Shown here piece by piece: positions 1 to 12,078 of a DNA stretch of 64,000 bases (its first letter is position 1; each line of letters opens with the position of its first letter). The stretch comes from Notospermus geniculatus (taxonomy: Eukaryota; Nemertea; Pilidiophora; Heteronemertea; Lineidae). A program made the translations under genes and the position numbers. Under the pieces are notes generated by a model that worked only from the letters and a program-made list of their open reading frames with translations, did not search any database and was not told the origin of the DNA. The stretch is taken from positions 1-64,000 of the forward strand of contig NMRB01002238.1 in assembly GCA_002633025.1 (NCBI GenBank), given 5' to 3'.

Positions 1-557
1 TGTTGTCGGCTGTAGAATATCATCAGAAAAAGGAGCTTTGATGTGAGGTTGTATAACCAGCTTAAGGATATGAAAAGATTTCGTTGACATCACGTGTGTT
101 ATTAAACTCCTGTCAATGTCACACTTGATAAATTCTTGCTGACGGCGTTCAAAACATTTCATTTTACAGAATCTGTTTTTCCAGAGTCGAACTCGTGATG
201 AGGATTTCACCAGCACAGATTTCAAAATTGCCAATTCATAGCTTGCTTTATCACGCTTCTTTATTGATTTGATCGATGACTCCGAAGACAATAATGAAAT
301 GATAACATTTCTAGACACGGCAAATAAATTTCCTTCTCACAATCATGACATGCATTCGGCATTTCATTCATGTCTTTGTGTCCGTTATTACAGATACATG
401 TTCTGATATGAATCCTAAAGTTTCTCATAGTTTATTCTGCGTGATTTTATTCAGGGTTGCCCTCGCATTTGGCACATCACGCCAGCCATACAAACATGTC
501 AAGCAGTTTTGTGTACACTGGTCTGGTGTCGCCTTTGAAGAGATCGATGTTGAGATA
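1..557. other. unassigned DNA at left edge
   Basis: No repeat, RNA gene or convincing exon is visible in this stretch. A plus-strand open frame that begins at 345 runs on to 761. It overlaps a better minus-strand frame and has no recognisable motif, so I do not call it a gene. Confidence 0.3.
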
Positions 558-887
558 TCAAAGGTTAGAGACTTCCATAGATACATAATCACCAGAGATG
601 CGAGTGTCTGGCGTGGCTCTTTTGAATTTTTGGTTCATTTGCTGAAGAGCTTGAGGCGATGTTATCATATGCTTGGCGAATCTGCCTTCTATCCCTGGTT
701 CGATTCCATGTGTGGAGGATTTTTGCCAGTGAATAATAAGGGCATATGCAATCCCAAATAGTAAACCTACGCTGCGACAATCTTCCGCGAAGCATTTGAA
801 ATGAGTCGAATCATACAAAGTGTAATTAATGCTGAGCATGTCGGACTCTAGTTTGTCGGTGAATTTCGCCAGAACCGAACAAACCAT
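558..887 (-). CDS. possible membrane-protein terminal exon (unknown family)
   Basis: Minus-strand open frame of 109 codons from the ATG at 887, open a little further upstream. Seen: a hydrophobic stretch just before and after the ATG (ISLVWMVCSVLA), then a polar loop with an NYT glycosylation sequon and two cysteines (KCFAEDC). A second hydrophobic stretch follows (GLLFGIAYALIIHW), then a hydrophilic tail ending in YVSMEVSNL before TGA. This two-pass, Cys-loop layout is what one expects of a real membrane protein, but I recognise no family. No strong splice acceptor is visible just upstream: an in-frame TGA lies about 40 bases before the ATG, downstream of the only decent AG. The opposite strand is also open here. 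It could be chance; treat it as a candidate only. Confidence 0.2.
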   Translation of the reverse strand: MVCSVLAKFTDKLESDMLSINYTLYDSTHFKCFAEDCRSVGLLFGIAYALIIHWQKSSTHGIEPGIEGRFAKHMITSPQALQQMNQKFKRATPDTRISGDYVSMEVSNL

Positions 888-1569
888 CCATACCAGGGAA
901 ATGTAAAGGATGGCACATCATTCTGACACAACTTGTAGCACCAGTCATGCCAGTCTGAATGTGACCTTCGGTTTTTCATCATGGACCTTTGAGAATTAAA
1001 CTCACAGTCGTTCAATTCGCGCTCGTTGAAGCCACTTCCCTATGCCAAATTGACTGACATATTCAAGACAGGCATGGTGCGATTAATCGGCCTCAAGGGA
1101 GCCAGCAATTCATCTTCTCTCGAATCAGATTAAGGCCGTCTTTTTCTCATCCATATTTCACTTGTCACCGTAATCAGAGTCTGTAAGTCAGGAGATGAGA
1201 GCGGTCCTATCCTGGTGGATGGCATCAGCAATGGTGTTGAGGAAAAGTCACTTTTTGGTTCATTGTATCTGACAACATATGGCCGGTCACTCAAGTTGGA
1301 GGGGGCCATCTTGAGCACTGTGGGATGTGTTCTGTAGACAAGTGCCGACAAAAGTCATTCTTATTCGAGAAACTGAGATAGAATTATATTACGTTTCCAG
1401 CACCAGTGGGTAGCCATAATGGTATTTTACCGCGGCATCCACTCTAAATAAATAAATAAGTAAATAAATTATCCAGCAGCTGGTTAGGTCTACACACGTG
1501 TAGTATCAATGTCGTGCTACAGGTATTTATTTGAACACCGAAGATGCAAAAAAAATTTAAGTTTTATAT
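888..1569. other. unassigned DNA
   Basis: No recognised feature. A short minus-strand frame at 1130-1351 is proline- and serine-rich and protein-like in composition, but has no family motif. An AT-rich patch with repeated AAATAAAT lies near 1447-1470. Confidence 0.3.
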
Positions 1570-1825
1570 GTCGAAAATGGCATCAAAGGGACTGTAAAGT
1601 GAGGGACAAACCAGCAGAGAGCGACCCCTGGCACAACTGTCAGAATAGCCGTCTTTTGTTACCACCTCCATTGTGTGGGCCAGTGTGCTAACAATGACTG
1701 AGTGTGGAAGCCCTTGTAAAGCCAAGTCAGTGAATAATAACAATATACCACTTGCCAATGGGCTGTTCTATTTATTGTGGGATTACTCTGTGCTGGTTCT
1801 TACCTTACGTTTCCAGCGCCAGTCC
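1570..1825. repeat. dispersed repeat, copy 1 (partner at 49.7 kb)
   Basis: This stretch matches 49690-49960 in the same orientation. Shared blocks include GTCAGAATAGC, TTGTGTGGG, TTGTAAAGCCAAGTC, TGAATAATAACAATA and GGGCTGTTCTA. The match is interrupted by small indels and fades at both ends. It is a diverged interspersed repeat; short open frames inside it are not genes. Neither copy shows an obvious inverted terminus, tRNA-like head or poly-A tail, so the class is unknown. Confidence 0.75.
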
Positions 1826-3328
1826 TCAAGTTCTGAAAAACGTCATGAGCTTCAACATTCGAAATCTGGTCGGATCGCCTTTCGTGCTGAATTCATAACT
1901 GCATTATTTGCGTTGATGCGAGTCTATTCTTCATGACGATTATCTGCCAGGCTTATCATTACCGTTTGCGTCAGACATGCATATAGGCATTACGTTTGCT
2001 TCAAACATTCAAACAAAAAATACAAGCTTGAAGCAAATTCTGTTACTGCTAGTGCTGATAACCATAGCAACGGTGCAAATATGACAAATCCTGATACGTT
2101 TCCTGGATTAAATTCGTCTTTTATTGCATTCATGCCGATATTTGAAAAGTTCTCTTTGATGAATATGAACTCATATTTTGCTGAAAATGTCACTTGTGCA
2201 ATGCACAATACCAGTTCAAGAATCGATTGAGAACGAAGCTTGGTGCCTGTCGAATTGAGGATTCTTTATTTTTCTACAATTGGTCTTTTTAACTGGTTTG
2301 GATCAGGAATTGTTTCCGGATTCACAGGGCAATTCTTATTAAGCAGCCTGTATCTCGCTATATATACGCCTTTTTGCTGCAGGATAGACACTTTAATATA
2401 CCAACTACAACACTCCGAAATCGGAACAACACCTTACTAAAGTCAATGCCCGCATCTTAAGTCTCTTCGAACGTTCTAGAGCTGCTAGAGGCAATACATG
2501 AATATGCAAATGTCTACGCACGTTTCTTTTAATACAACTGCCAGAAGGCATCACGTCAATTTCCCCCAAACTTCCTAAAACATGAAAAATGTCCACTTCT
2601 TACTTTAACTGAAGATGATACACCACGAAATATGTCGTTAAAAATGTTTCGGAAGAAAACATCATTAAGTAATGAAAAATGGATCAATATGTGACCTGTT
2701 TGTCTTATTAAGGAGCTCGTGCGGCTTTTGATCGAAATAACCGCTCGTTATGATGACGTATTGCCCAGTCTACATAACTATGTATAATGCTAGCTTTCAC
2801 ATTTTGAAACGATATGCCCCTGTTTTATGTGGCAGTTTATATTATTGAATCGCATAAAAACATTGCAATGTTATGGAATTCACTGGATATATAAGTCGTA
2901 AAACGGAATAAGATATGATTAGTACGGAAGTACAGTGCGGGTTTATCAGAAACAATTTGCCAAATATCCATTTTGTGTGCAATAACTTTCTACTCAGACG
3001 CATTAGACTTGTGTCACGCCATACTTCAGACCCGATGTAGACCACTCATGGTTTTCACCCACGCAATCCTGATGCCTATCACAAATTTCACGGCGGGGAT
3101 TTAAATTTGTATCACTAGAAGGGAGTCCGCCTTCAGAGCGAAATTTTTGAGGCCATTCTGTATTACGTGTACAACAATTAATTGGCTATTGTTGATGCCT
3201 ACCAAGGTCTACCGTAACCCCCATTGTGTGCCCACAAAATGTATGGGACACTTTACATTGTACGGCCAGCATTGGAAGACGGCATTGGCGTGGACTCCCT
3301 GTAAATCTGTGTTTTCACCACAATTCCT
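1826..3328. other. unassigned AT-rich DNA
   Basis: I see only short chance frames here and no repeat or RNA signature. Intron or intergenic DNA is the default reading. Confidence 0.3.
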
Positions 3329-3483
3329 TTTTAGGCTAAGCGCACATTGGCGGCAAATCTTAATGCGGTAGGGTTGTTTTAAAGTACCCGGCTGAATGAC
3401 GAGTCAAGCCGCGTTCAGTCAGTCGCCTTTAAAAATACCCCAACCGTATTGAGATTTGCCGTCAATGTACGCCTAGCTTTAGC
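3329..3483. mobile_element. foldback (MITE-like) element
   Basis: Imperfect inverted repeat of about 58 bases per arm. The left arm (3332-3390) carries GGCGGCAAATCTTAATGCGG. The right arm (3425-3482) carries the complementary CCGTATTGAGATTTGCCGTC. A short spacer separates the arms. There is no coding capacity. The structure fits a non-autonomous DNA transposon; target-site duplications are not clear. Confidence 0.75.
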
Positions 3484-5308
3484 GCCTTATCACTCCGATG
3501 AGGACCGTTCAAAGGCGCTTTGACAAAATGTTACCGATGTTCTTTTTACCACCCTCACAATCGTAATGCTCTTGATAAAGTGCGTTTCTGGTGTCACTGA
3601 CATTTTGAAAAAAAATGATGTGGTCCTGAACAACGGGTGAACGTTACCATTCGCATTCCGAGATGATTTTTCTCGACCTCCAGCTAAAGAGACGATGGCT
3701 CCTCGTCGTTTTCGTAATCCCTTCACCTTTTTTCTTCGAAGCAGCCCACACTGCTAATAAAAAAGCTGTTAACTGTAGGAACAGCTACGAAAACAAGAGA
3801 AGAAAATCTTGGGTTTCCAGATGATAATACTTGTTTTCAATGCCTGATATCACCTCGAGCAGTGGCGGAAGCCTGAAGTCTGCAAGGAGACGTATACTCT
3901 TTCAATACTAATGCACCAGGAGAGCCATTTTTATCTAAATGGGCCGAATCTGCCATCCACAAAGCCAGACAAAGACGAAAAATCCGTCGTGTTTCTTGCT
4001 CCTGTGTTTTTTCCGTTTTTTTAAAATAAATCTTCAATGTGCCTTCATAACCGCGTTGGGAACCTACGACATTTTTTCTCTCTGATATTTGTCCCTTTAA
4101 TCTTCTTTTTGCTTCCGTCTTTATTCGTTCCTGCGCTTCTTTCATCAAAATGACGGTGATTATTCCAAGATGGATACGTTAGGTTGGCTGTTGTAAAGTT
4201 TTTCAGTGTGGCCCTGTGCCAGTGTGACATTAGAATAGATTGACGGAATAAGGCGCGACTTGACAATGAGCGACACACATAGAAACAGTGAGTCTGTTTC
4301 CCAGTGTGTTCCAAACAATGGGAGTCACACAGAAAAATGGCCACACTGAAAAACATTACACCGGGCGAAAGAGCTCATTCGAAAATACGTACACTGTACA
4401 AACGTATATGATATGAAACGACCAAGAATAATGAGGGTTGAAAAAACTCTAAGGAAGAAACTTTTCCTATAAGAAAGATGACTGATAGTGCGGAAAACGC
4501 TTGAAGCCACTACCTCTGAGAAGGGAGATTTCGACGGCGCCACTTTAATAGCCTGTTGAATAGCCTGTTCATATAGCTGTGCCTATACTCGAATATCCAT
4601 TATTGGGCGGAGGGGGGGGGGCATCTGTATGGTATAGCATCACCACGAATCATTAGTCTTGTCATAGAGAGGGACAACAGACTGATTACCACAGCAGACA
4701 GCTGTTGTCATGAGGTAGTATTATGATTGGTTAAGGTTGTGAATGAGACGAAGATATCCTATACTTGCTTGTTATCTCTGCCGTCTAAGTAATGAACAGT
4801 AACAGGATACCTAGGTAACTGCCTTTATAGAAGTGACATTTGTGGTTACCGTTCGTCAGCGACTCCGGAGAAGCTGATGTTGTATTCGGACACACTCTAG
4901 ACAACGCTGACTCAAGAAAATGGACCTTAAATGTTTTGACGCCGGTCGTTGACACCATCATTTCACGTCTATGTAAACATAATACGGGTTAAGACCGCCT
5001 AGTGTAATGGCCAGATATACGAGGAAAGGCTAATTCCAATTGTCTATCACTGCTTTCGTTGAGCGACAACAATCAGAGCGTGGGCTAATCAATTTGAGAT
5101 TGTAGAGAGTGACGAACTGACGACAGACGGAGTGGAAGGAGGCCTCCTGGATCAACAGAAGTCGTAAGACATGTTGTCCTTTGGTCGACGTGCCCAATAC
5201 AACCCTTTATGTAGTTAGCACGATGGTTTGAACCAGAATACTGCTAGTACGATATCTATGACGAACCTTCTACTCAAAGGAAACGCGTTTACTCAAAGAA
5301 AGGCTCAT
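3484..5308. other. unassigned DNA
   Basis: No supported gene. Two overlapping minus-strand frames (3837-4148 and 4045-4356) are Lys/Arg-rich or Cys/His-containing but match no family. A G10 homopolymer sits at 4612-4621. Confidence 0.3.
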
Positions 5309-5341
5309 TAAGACCGCCCCACCCTCAAGTGGGCGGTCTTT
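5309..5341. repeat. short perfect-stem hairpin
   Basis: AAGACCGCCCCAC and GTGGGCGGTCTT form a 12-bp stem (one bulged C) around CCTCAA, followed by a few T residues. In a bacterium this would read as an intrinsic terminator. In this animal-type context I treat it only as a small inverted repeat. Confidence 0.6.
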
Positions 5342-5902
5342 CTTGTCTTCGCTGTTTTCACTCTTTCTGTCCATCCAATCTCTATCTTGTCAGATGGATA
5401 ACTCAAGAATCAAGTCATGTGTCGTTTACTTTGCTTAATGTTCAGTATAAAATGACGATCGAATCGGGACGATTCATCCCGTCAGAACCATTGATCGACT
5501 CACATTCCTAGAGGTCTTACATCTTTTTCACACCTGCTGAACGTCTAGATTTCAAATGTGACAGCGACAAGCACGTTTCGTTTGATAAAAATGATAGTGC
5601 CATATTTCAAGAGACGTAAGATGTGTTTTTCAAACACCAAAGGCGTCGTGCCATTGATGATACATACATTATGCGAGTAAGACTTTTGAAATCCTAGGAG
5701 ATTCTGATAATGAATATGATCTATGTTGACAATTCCCCTGACTGCTGTTGATCATAGAAAGATATGAAAGAGCCTTTGCTGCCGGTTTATCCGCTATGGG
5801 CATCGCGCCTCAGCCGTCCTCCTTACACCTGCTAATAAAGCACGCGATCAAATGTCAAATGGTGACGCTCGGATGGAATATAGGAATATGTTTGTCATGT
5901 TT
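5342..5902. other. unassigned DNA
   Basis: No gene, repeat or RNA signature recognised. Confidence 0.3.
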
Positions 5903-6175
5903 ACTCAGGTGACAAGACGACTTAAAGGGATAAGCTTCCGAGGACGCAGCTGTTCCTAAATGCAACCGTTCGTAGACTGCAGGTTCATGACATGACGGTT
6001 TCGAGGCATTTCGTCGTCTAAGAAGGCAAAGGTTGAGGGCCAATGTAACGTTTTCTAGTGTCGCCGAGATCCCATTTTTTCCTGATAAAATAGATAGCAT
6101 AGAGAGACCACTTCCAAAATTGGGGGCGGTGGCGTCGGAGGAGGTTGAACCTTTTCGGATGGTAAGGAATTGGAT
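5903..6175. repeat. 273-bp tandem duplication, unit 1
   Basis: The 273-bp unit starts at ACTCAGGTGACAAGACGAC and is followed directly by a second copy. By eye I count four substitutions and no indels. Because 273 is 91 codons, a minus-strand open frame (5855-6469, 204 codons) runs through both copies with the same 91-residue segment twice. I recognise no protein family in it (Ser- and Leu-rich), so coding is unproven. An open frame is expected if the single unit was stop-free. Confidence 0.95.
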
Positions 6176-6448
6176 ACTCAGGTGACAAGACGACTTAAAG
6201 GGATAAGCTTCCGAGGACGCAGCTGTTCCTAAATGCAACCGTTCGTAGACTGCAGGTTCATGACATGATGGTTTCGAGGCATTTCGTCGTCTAAGAAGGC
6301 AACGGTTGAGGGCCAATGTAACGTTTTCCAGTGTCGCCCAGATCCCATTTTTTCCTGATAAAATAGATAGCATAGAGAGACCACTTCCAAAATTGGGGGC
6401 GGTGGCGTCGGAGGAGGTTGAACCTTTTCGGATGGTAAGGAATTGGAT
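6176..6448. repeat. 273-bp tandem duplication, unit 2
   Basis: Second unit, about 98.5% identical to unit 1. It ends at GGAATTGGAT before TTTCTTACATTGG. The low divergence implies a recent event or ongoing homogenisation. Confidence 0.95.
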
Positions 6449-7140
6449 TTTCTTACATTGGACCATCATTTGTAAATGTCGTTAATGTATTTTCAATTTG
6501 AAAGGAAAGGTAGCTCAATGACCACCAATTCTAGTGTCAAGCTGTCAACCCTAAATAGAATATAAAGTCATAATGTCTCGGTTGCCGATTGATAAATAAG
6601 AGGAATGTGAGATGTGGAGTGCACTTTGGCTGCCAAAGTGAAGAGTGTTCTCTGTAACACCGGAGTGGTTTCACAGAATATAAGATGTCTCAAGAAAGCG
6701 GCGGTGTTTCCTTTGCCCCGCCGGTCTAACCGTCCAACATTCCCTAACTGTGTGGATGGCACTCCAGCTTTCCCATCGATTCTACTGTAAACATCAGCAA
6801 CTCACTGAGCTGTCCAGTCCCTGGAAGAGTTTGAAGGGCAAGCCACGCTCCTGGGGATAAATTCAATCCTCGGGTTTCCGAGTTGAAGCAACGGGATCAA
6901 ATCCTCGGCTGTGGATAATCTGACATACCCAGGGTTACAACCAGAAGATTTTTACATGAGGATTCGAAAACGAGACTGCAGTCTCGTACTCTGCATACAG
7001 CTGAATTTCAACACATCTATTGGTCACAGTCTTCATAAACTCAGTCTTTAAAGGTTGGTGCAGTCTATCTTCTGAGTTCAAGTCAAGACTCGGCTTCTCC
7101 TCCCTTGACCTTCACGCAAGCAAACCACATTCCGTGTTTA
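6449..7140. other. unassigned DNA with one 16-bp palindrome
   Basis: No gene recognised. CGAGACTGCAGTCTCG at 6971-6986 is a perfect 16-bp palindrome. Confidence 0.3.
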
Positions 7141-7345
7141 GTTGATTTCCCCGGTCTCAAAAATAGCAACCAATCACGGCAAAGCTTGCATCGACAGCTC
7201 GGGTTTGTTGTTGTTGACATTTAACGTAATGACGTTGACCAATGAAAATTTGATAAAATGACATCATTGATATTTTATCTTCGGAGAAACGAGGCTTCTG
7301 ATTGGGCGCGCGAGAAAATCCCAAAGCGTTGAACACGGAATCTGG
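7141..7345. promoter_or_regulatory. promoter-like CCAAT cluster
   Basis: Three CCAAT-type boxes lie within about 140 bp: CAACCAATCA near 7168, GACCAATGA near 7237, and the reverse form GATTGGGCGCGC near 7300. The last runs into a GC-rich patch. Such spacing is typical of NF-Y-bound animal promoters. No first exon can be identified beside it, so this is inference from motif clustering only. Confidence 0.3.
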
Positions 7346-7444
7346 CTGCTTGCTGCAGAGTGTAGGAAGAGGTCAGCCGATTTCTACACGATGCATTATG
7401 CAGAATGGTGCAGTCCGAGTCCGAATTCGGAAACGTTTCTTTTA

Positions 7445-7645
7445 CGCCGTGTGTTCATAGGCTGTTCCCTTGTGGCATGTTTCCTTGTTCCCTGTTCGCT
7501 TGTGACCTTGTGACGCATCACAGAGAGAATGAACCTTTGATTTGCTTACTGGCCGTTCCCATAGGGCACAAGGCCAGGTATCATTGTCCTAACGGCTCGG
7601 GTCCACGGAAAGGGAACATGCCACAAGGGAACAGCCGATGGATAT
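7445..7645. mobile_element. foldback (MITE-like) element
   Basis: The left arm (7459-7480, AGGCTGTTCCCTTGTGGCAT) is repeated in inverted form at 7611-7640 (ATGCCACAAGGGAACAGCC). About 130 bp of spacer with smaller TTCCCTTG/CAAGG echoes lies between. Both strands therefore encode the same short peptide string (HRLFPCGMFP) in their open frames, which is a sign of an inverted repeat rather than a gene. Confidence 0.7.
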
Positions 7646-10317
7646 CCCGGGATGGATACCCAGCCTCAAAGGGCATTTCTTGGACTGATATGCAGCAAAA
7701 TAATAATTCCATTTTCAATACCGGTATACATGTAAGACAGGTTTGTTTATATCGATTACATGTGGCTGTAAGTGTACATATGCTGGTACATGTGCACAGA
7801 ACAGCTGTTACATCGATGCGGTTATGACAGGCTCTCTTCCCCATTAAGCAGGTCATCTGATTTTACCACTTGCCAGTGCGTTTTTGACACCAGAAAACAT
7901 CAACCATAAATATCTCTTGTCTTCTCACATGGGTTTGTCGCCACAAAGTACAAACCAACGCCTTCTTCTTTATTTTTGCACCGAAGATACTCTGAGCTGT
8001 GTATCAGTAACATGTGGTGCATAGAACTCCTACGAATACAAGCACTGAATAAAACATAATCTTTGACGTTATGTAAATGGGCTACAGACCTAACAATTCA
8101 ATCAGCCAGTTGAGTGTGTCGTCTACAAAGAGAAAATAAGGATTATGTATGGGAAGACTTCTTGGCAGTGGAGAGAAGCATTAATAGAATTTGGGACGAA
8201 GTCAATTTAGAGTATTGAATCAAGAAATTTTCCCAACACATCGAGACGGTGTTGTCTGGTGTTGGTGAGCGAACTCCTGGAGAAGTCAGTCCTTTCAATG
8301 CATCGCCTCGTACAATTGCGAACGAGCTGTGACTAGGGGCAAAGGTTCTCATACTTGCCAAAAGGTGGCTCTTATCACCAATATTATGTGTTAACGTAAT
8401 AGTTTGCAACAAAAATGTTCTTTGTGATGGACGTACAGGAAGATATCTGGGGGTTGGTTTATTCCTTTAAGCTCATATCACATGGGAATGTGATTCGACG
8501 AGGTTGGCCTATATCGAACCCACACCCGCCATCAGGGACGCTTCCATGTTCCATTTCGCCCTTTGACAGTTCGATATGCTGTCATCTATCTACATCTATC
8601 CTGTTGTGGCTGATTACCGATGGCCACTACTTAAGTACCAAGGTTACCTTCAGTCCTCCAAGGTTGAATGGTTCTCGGTCAGTATAGACATCTCAATTGG
8701 TTGCAGAACGGTTGAATGAAGATTAACCAACCCCAACCTCCTGATCGGTAGCCATAACAACGGATTCGGCGCTGGAACCTCCAAGATGAATATCTGAAGG
8801 GATATCTCTTGTCTTCCCTGTGGTTGGAAAATATCCCCACTGGTGATCAGAGTCGATTAAAGTAGTAGCACTTTTTTGCACAGATAGATAGAGTTTCCGT
8901 TGGGCTTTCTCGTGGGTTTACAATTTGAGGCAGGTGTGAAAGGAACCCAAGTCCCCCTGGAATCAAAGTCCGGTCTTATTGTTCAGCGAGGGATTAGAAT
9001 ATATGGCTAGAGAGACCATGACCATTCGAATATAACCTTACAATACCGGGCTATTGTTTGGCGGATGTGCATTCCTAGGACGCTGATTCCTGTCACACCT
9101 GTGTGACACAAACACATGTCTCCATCTTGCTGATGTCTCCTTGCATTGTCTGTCACATGATTCTTCGTCTCTCTGAGCCCAATGCAACGATGCCGCTTAA
9201 TCCGTAAATGTATTGTTGGGGACCATCCTATATCGGGGGCATAAGATTCTATTACACCGGATCTGATCAGTGTCCTAGAAATAGGGCGTACATCGACGGG
9301 TTCTAGGCCAACATGCCATTAGCATGTTAAAATGGCTTATTACCATCGTCCACCTTCGACCAACACTTAAATCTGAATAAACGGTGTCGTATCGTTGTTG
9401 GAGGGAAAGAATATGAAAGCCGTCTGACAACTATAATGAAAAATTCTTTACATTCAGTGCATATTCCGTGCTGCGAAAGTTGATTTACGATTTGTCTGGC
9501 TACTCATCACCATAATACCGCGGACAAGTATTGCCTTCACCAGGGATGGGGTCCGACAATAACCAAGCGATTTGATAAATGCGCTTACATTTTTATATCA
9601 TTTTGTATTTCAATATTGATGGATGTGATGCTCCTTTTTTCATTTTCTCATTGAACTGATATCAAGATATAATATCATTTGATTTATGGTGATGGATTTG
9701 GCTGTAAATCCCTGCGGACACAGTGTGATATCAAAGTTAATTTGCAAAGTTTGTTGTTTTCTCATGTCGTCTATGTCTTAGATTAATATGAAAACAAGAC
9801 GCATCCATTGCAAAAAACTTATTATGTGAATGCTTCAGTCGCGGTGGAGCCGTCTGTATTAGAGCGTTCTTGAGCCAAGTCGGATGGTAAAATCCACTAT
9901 ACAAACAAAGGAATCGTGATCCGGAAGAGTGTATGTCATACACATCATTGGACCGCATCATGCATTATGCATACTTGTTGATTTGATGGCAATGCAGTAG
10001 ACGATGTTATTGTATGCAGAAGTGAACGTTGGAGAATAGTGAATAGAGGACAGAGGAGCAGTATCCGTATCCGTTAGTCCATGCTGTCACCGCCCAAGTG
10101 TGGCCGAAACTTTGACATTATCTCCGGCCTTGTTCCGGCGTCCATTGGGATTGGGGTCGTTTTGTAGGTGTATCCTCCTACAGTATGCAACAGGATGCCA
10201 AACATTTTCTATCTGCGGAATCTGTCACATCCGTTCATACGAGCGGAGACCTTCATTTTTCGCCAATGATTGAGCTGATCACACACTTGATGACTGGCTG
10301 CGTATCACACGCTGTAG
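7646..10317. other. unassigned DNA
   Basis: No repeat family or exon recognised over 2.7 kb. At 9091-9108, TGTCACAC-CT-GTGTGACA is a small inverted repeat containing TCACACCT, which resembles a T-box half site. It may be chance. Confidence 0.3.
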
Positions 10318-10391
10318 TCCTCGGTAGTATGGGCGTGAGTATCCTCGCCTGTCACGCGGGAGACCACAGGTTCGATACCCGCCGAGACGTA
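10318..10391 (+). tRNA. tRNA-Asp(GTC)-like pseudogene or SINE head
   Basis: The order of elements follows tRNA-Asp: TCCTCGGTAGTAT (acceptor and D region), GTGAGTATCCTCGCC, then anticodon loop CTGTCAC on stem CTCGC/GCGGG, then GGTTCGATACCC (internal B box). The anticodon stem pairs with one G-T wobble. The acceptor and T stems have several mismatches and a missing base, so a working tRNA is unlikely. The T-rich run at 10490-10502 could be a pol III stop for a tRNA-derived SINE, but no second copy of the downstream part is in the window. Confidence 0.65.
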
Positions 10392-10635
10392 CATTTTGGG
10401 AGTTATTTTTCTGCAAGTGCTCTTGTTCTGATGAAAGGTGTGTTCCATCCCCTCATCACCTGTTTCAGAAGTTTGGCGGCCATTTTTTCTAACCATTTTT
10501 TTTAGTTTCCTGTCTATTGGCAGCATGACCAATCAATTGGCCAAGCTCTGACCTGTCAGAGTTATCACCACTATATGTCAATAACCATCACTATCAGTTA
10601 ACTGTCCATCACCGTAATCGGTGGAGGGCGAAGTC

Positions 10636-10713
10636 AGGGCGTGTTTCTCTAGGGATAAGATTCATGCCTCCAACAGGGCGTGTTTCTCTAAGGATAAGAT
10701 TTATGCCTCCAAC
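10636..10713. repeat. 39-bp direct repeat, two units
   Basis: Two adjacent 39-bp units (10636-10674 and 10675-10713), each beginning AGGGCGTGTTTCTCTA. They differ at two bases. Confidence 0.9.
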
Positions 10714-12078
10714 ACAGAAGCGAGGAACACGACTTTTTTGACATCCTGCGACAAACCAGCGTCTGCTACCGGAAGAGTAGGCCTAAACATTACGACCTCC
10801 TTGTTATTGTACGAATTCATATTCTGGGGCGTTTCCTCGAAGTAAGACATAACTTTGTTCTTTTGTCATGTAGGCCAACTGTGCATGATGGTGATACGTT
10901 AGGTGTTTGATTCAAACCAGTGTGACTGATTTTAGTAATGGCGTGAACGTGAAAATCGCTCAAGTCCAAATGACACACTGCTGACTCTGAAAGCAAAGGC
11001 CGTGAATGATGGAAGAGAGAATGACTGGTGCACGGTACCAGGATCTAAAGAAATCCTCTGGATCTCAGACCATCCCGGGAGATTGATGCATGCGGTATAG
11101 ATACTGTCACGACGCACCAGTTGCAGAACATGTGTCATGATGTTAAACTATGTGACACATGGTCTACAGCGAGTGTGTTGGGCAGGGTTTCAACAGGGAA
11201 GTCATCAAGAATGGAGCAGAGGGGAACCAGACAGGAGAAAGCCGATACTTCATTTGGACACTACGGAGAGTCTTCGGGGGATCATTGAAATAATGAGGTT
11301 ATTACGAGAACAGTTACTTCAAATACTGGAGTGCGTAATAACTCGGTGTAAAAGGAAAAAAAGATGCCTGGTGGAAAAAAGGACTCGGAACAATTTAGTG
11401 CCGTTGATTGAAGTGGGGCTTGCGGCAGTTGAAAACACCGACGCCGTTCTACATGTGCAGTAATTGATATCGGAAACAGAAAGGCCGACGATTCTGTGTA
11501 CGGCGAAGAGAGGTGTTGATAGAAATGGTAGAGGTGCAGAATGGCAGCATGGTACTTGCCCAAGGGAACCAACGCATGGACATAATGACATTTATACTGA
11601 ACACTAGTAATAAGAGAATTGCTTTTGTGGTATTTGGTGAAAAGTGCAACTGTCTCGAATGAAATGCCACATTCGTGTGTCACGAGGTTGAACTATAAGT
11701 ATGAATGAAAAACGACACTTGAGATCCAAGGCACGCGATGTTGTTTGCTGGATTTTGCATCGATAGTCCTATAAATTTGACTAGGCCTACAAGTAACGTT
11801 TTGCATTTCTTGGTAGTTGTTATGATATAGGCCTACTGCAACGAACTTTCAAGTGTTTTAATAGTTTGCTTTGTCGTTAGAATGAAACAGTAGGCTATAA
11901 AGTGAATATTACGGTGCCTCATTCCCGTTTTCGACACAGCACGTGTGTGCATAGGCCTACGTGTACGTATTTCCTATTGTTGTCTTGGTGTTTCCCCTAT
12001 GTCTATGCATGCCGTCTCAAAAGCTCTAGGCCTCCTCCCTTATTTGAGAGTTTGAACTCTGACAAGGAAGCTCTCGAC
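10714..12078. other. unassigned DNA
   Basis: No gene supported. Overlapping frames on both strands at 11137-11683 have no recognisable motif. TAGGCC/GGCCTA motifs recur at 10779, 11785, 11830 and 11953. Confidence 0.3.

Noticed and set aside
5309-5341. Hairpin followed by T residues, like a bacterial terminator
   Set aside because: The surrounding DNA is animal-type with no bacterial genes, so terminator function is not supported; kept only as an inverted repeat.
11137-11683. Overlapping frames of 90-133 codons on both strands
   Set aside because: Mutually overlapping, no motif, no splice context; chance or shadow frames.
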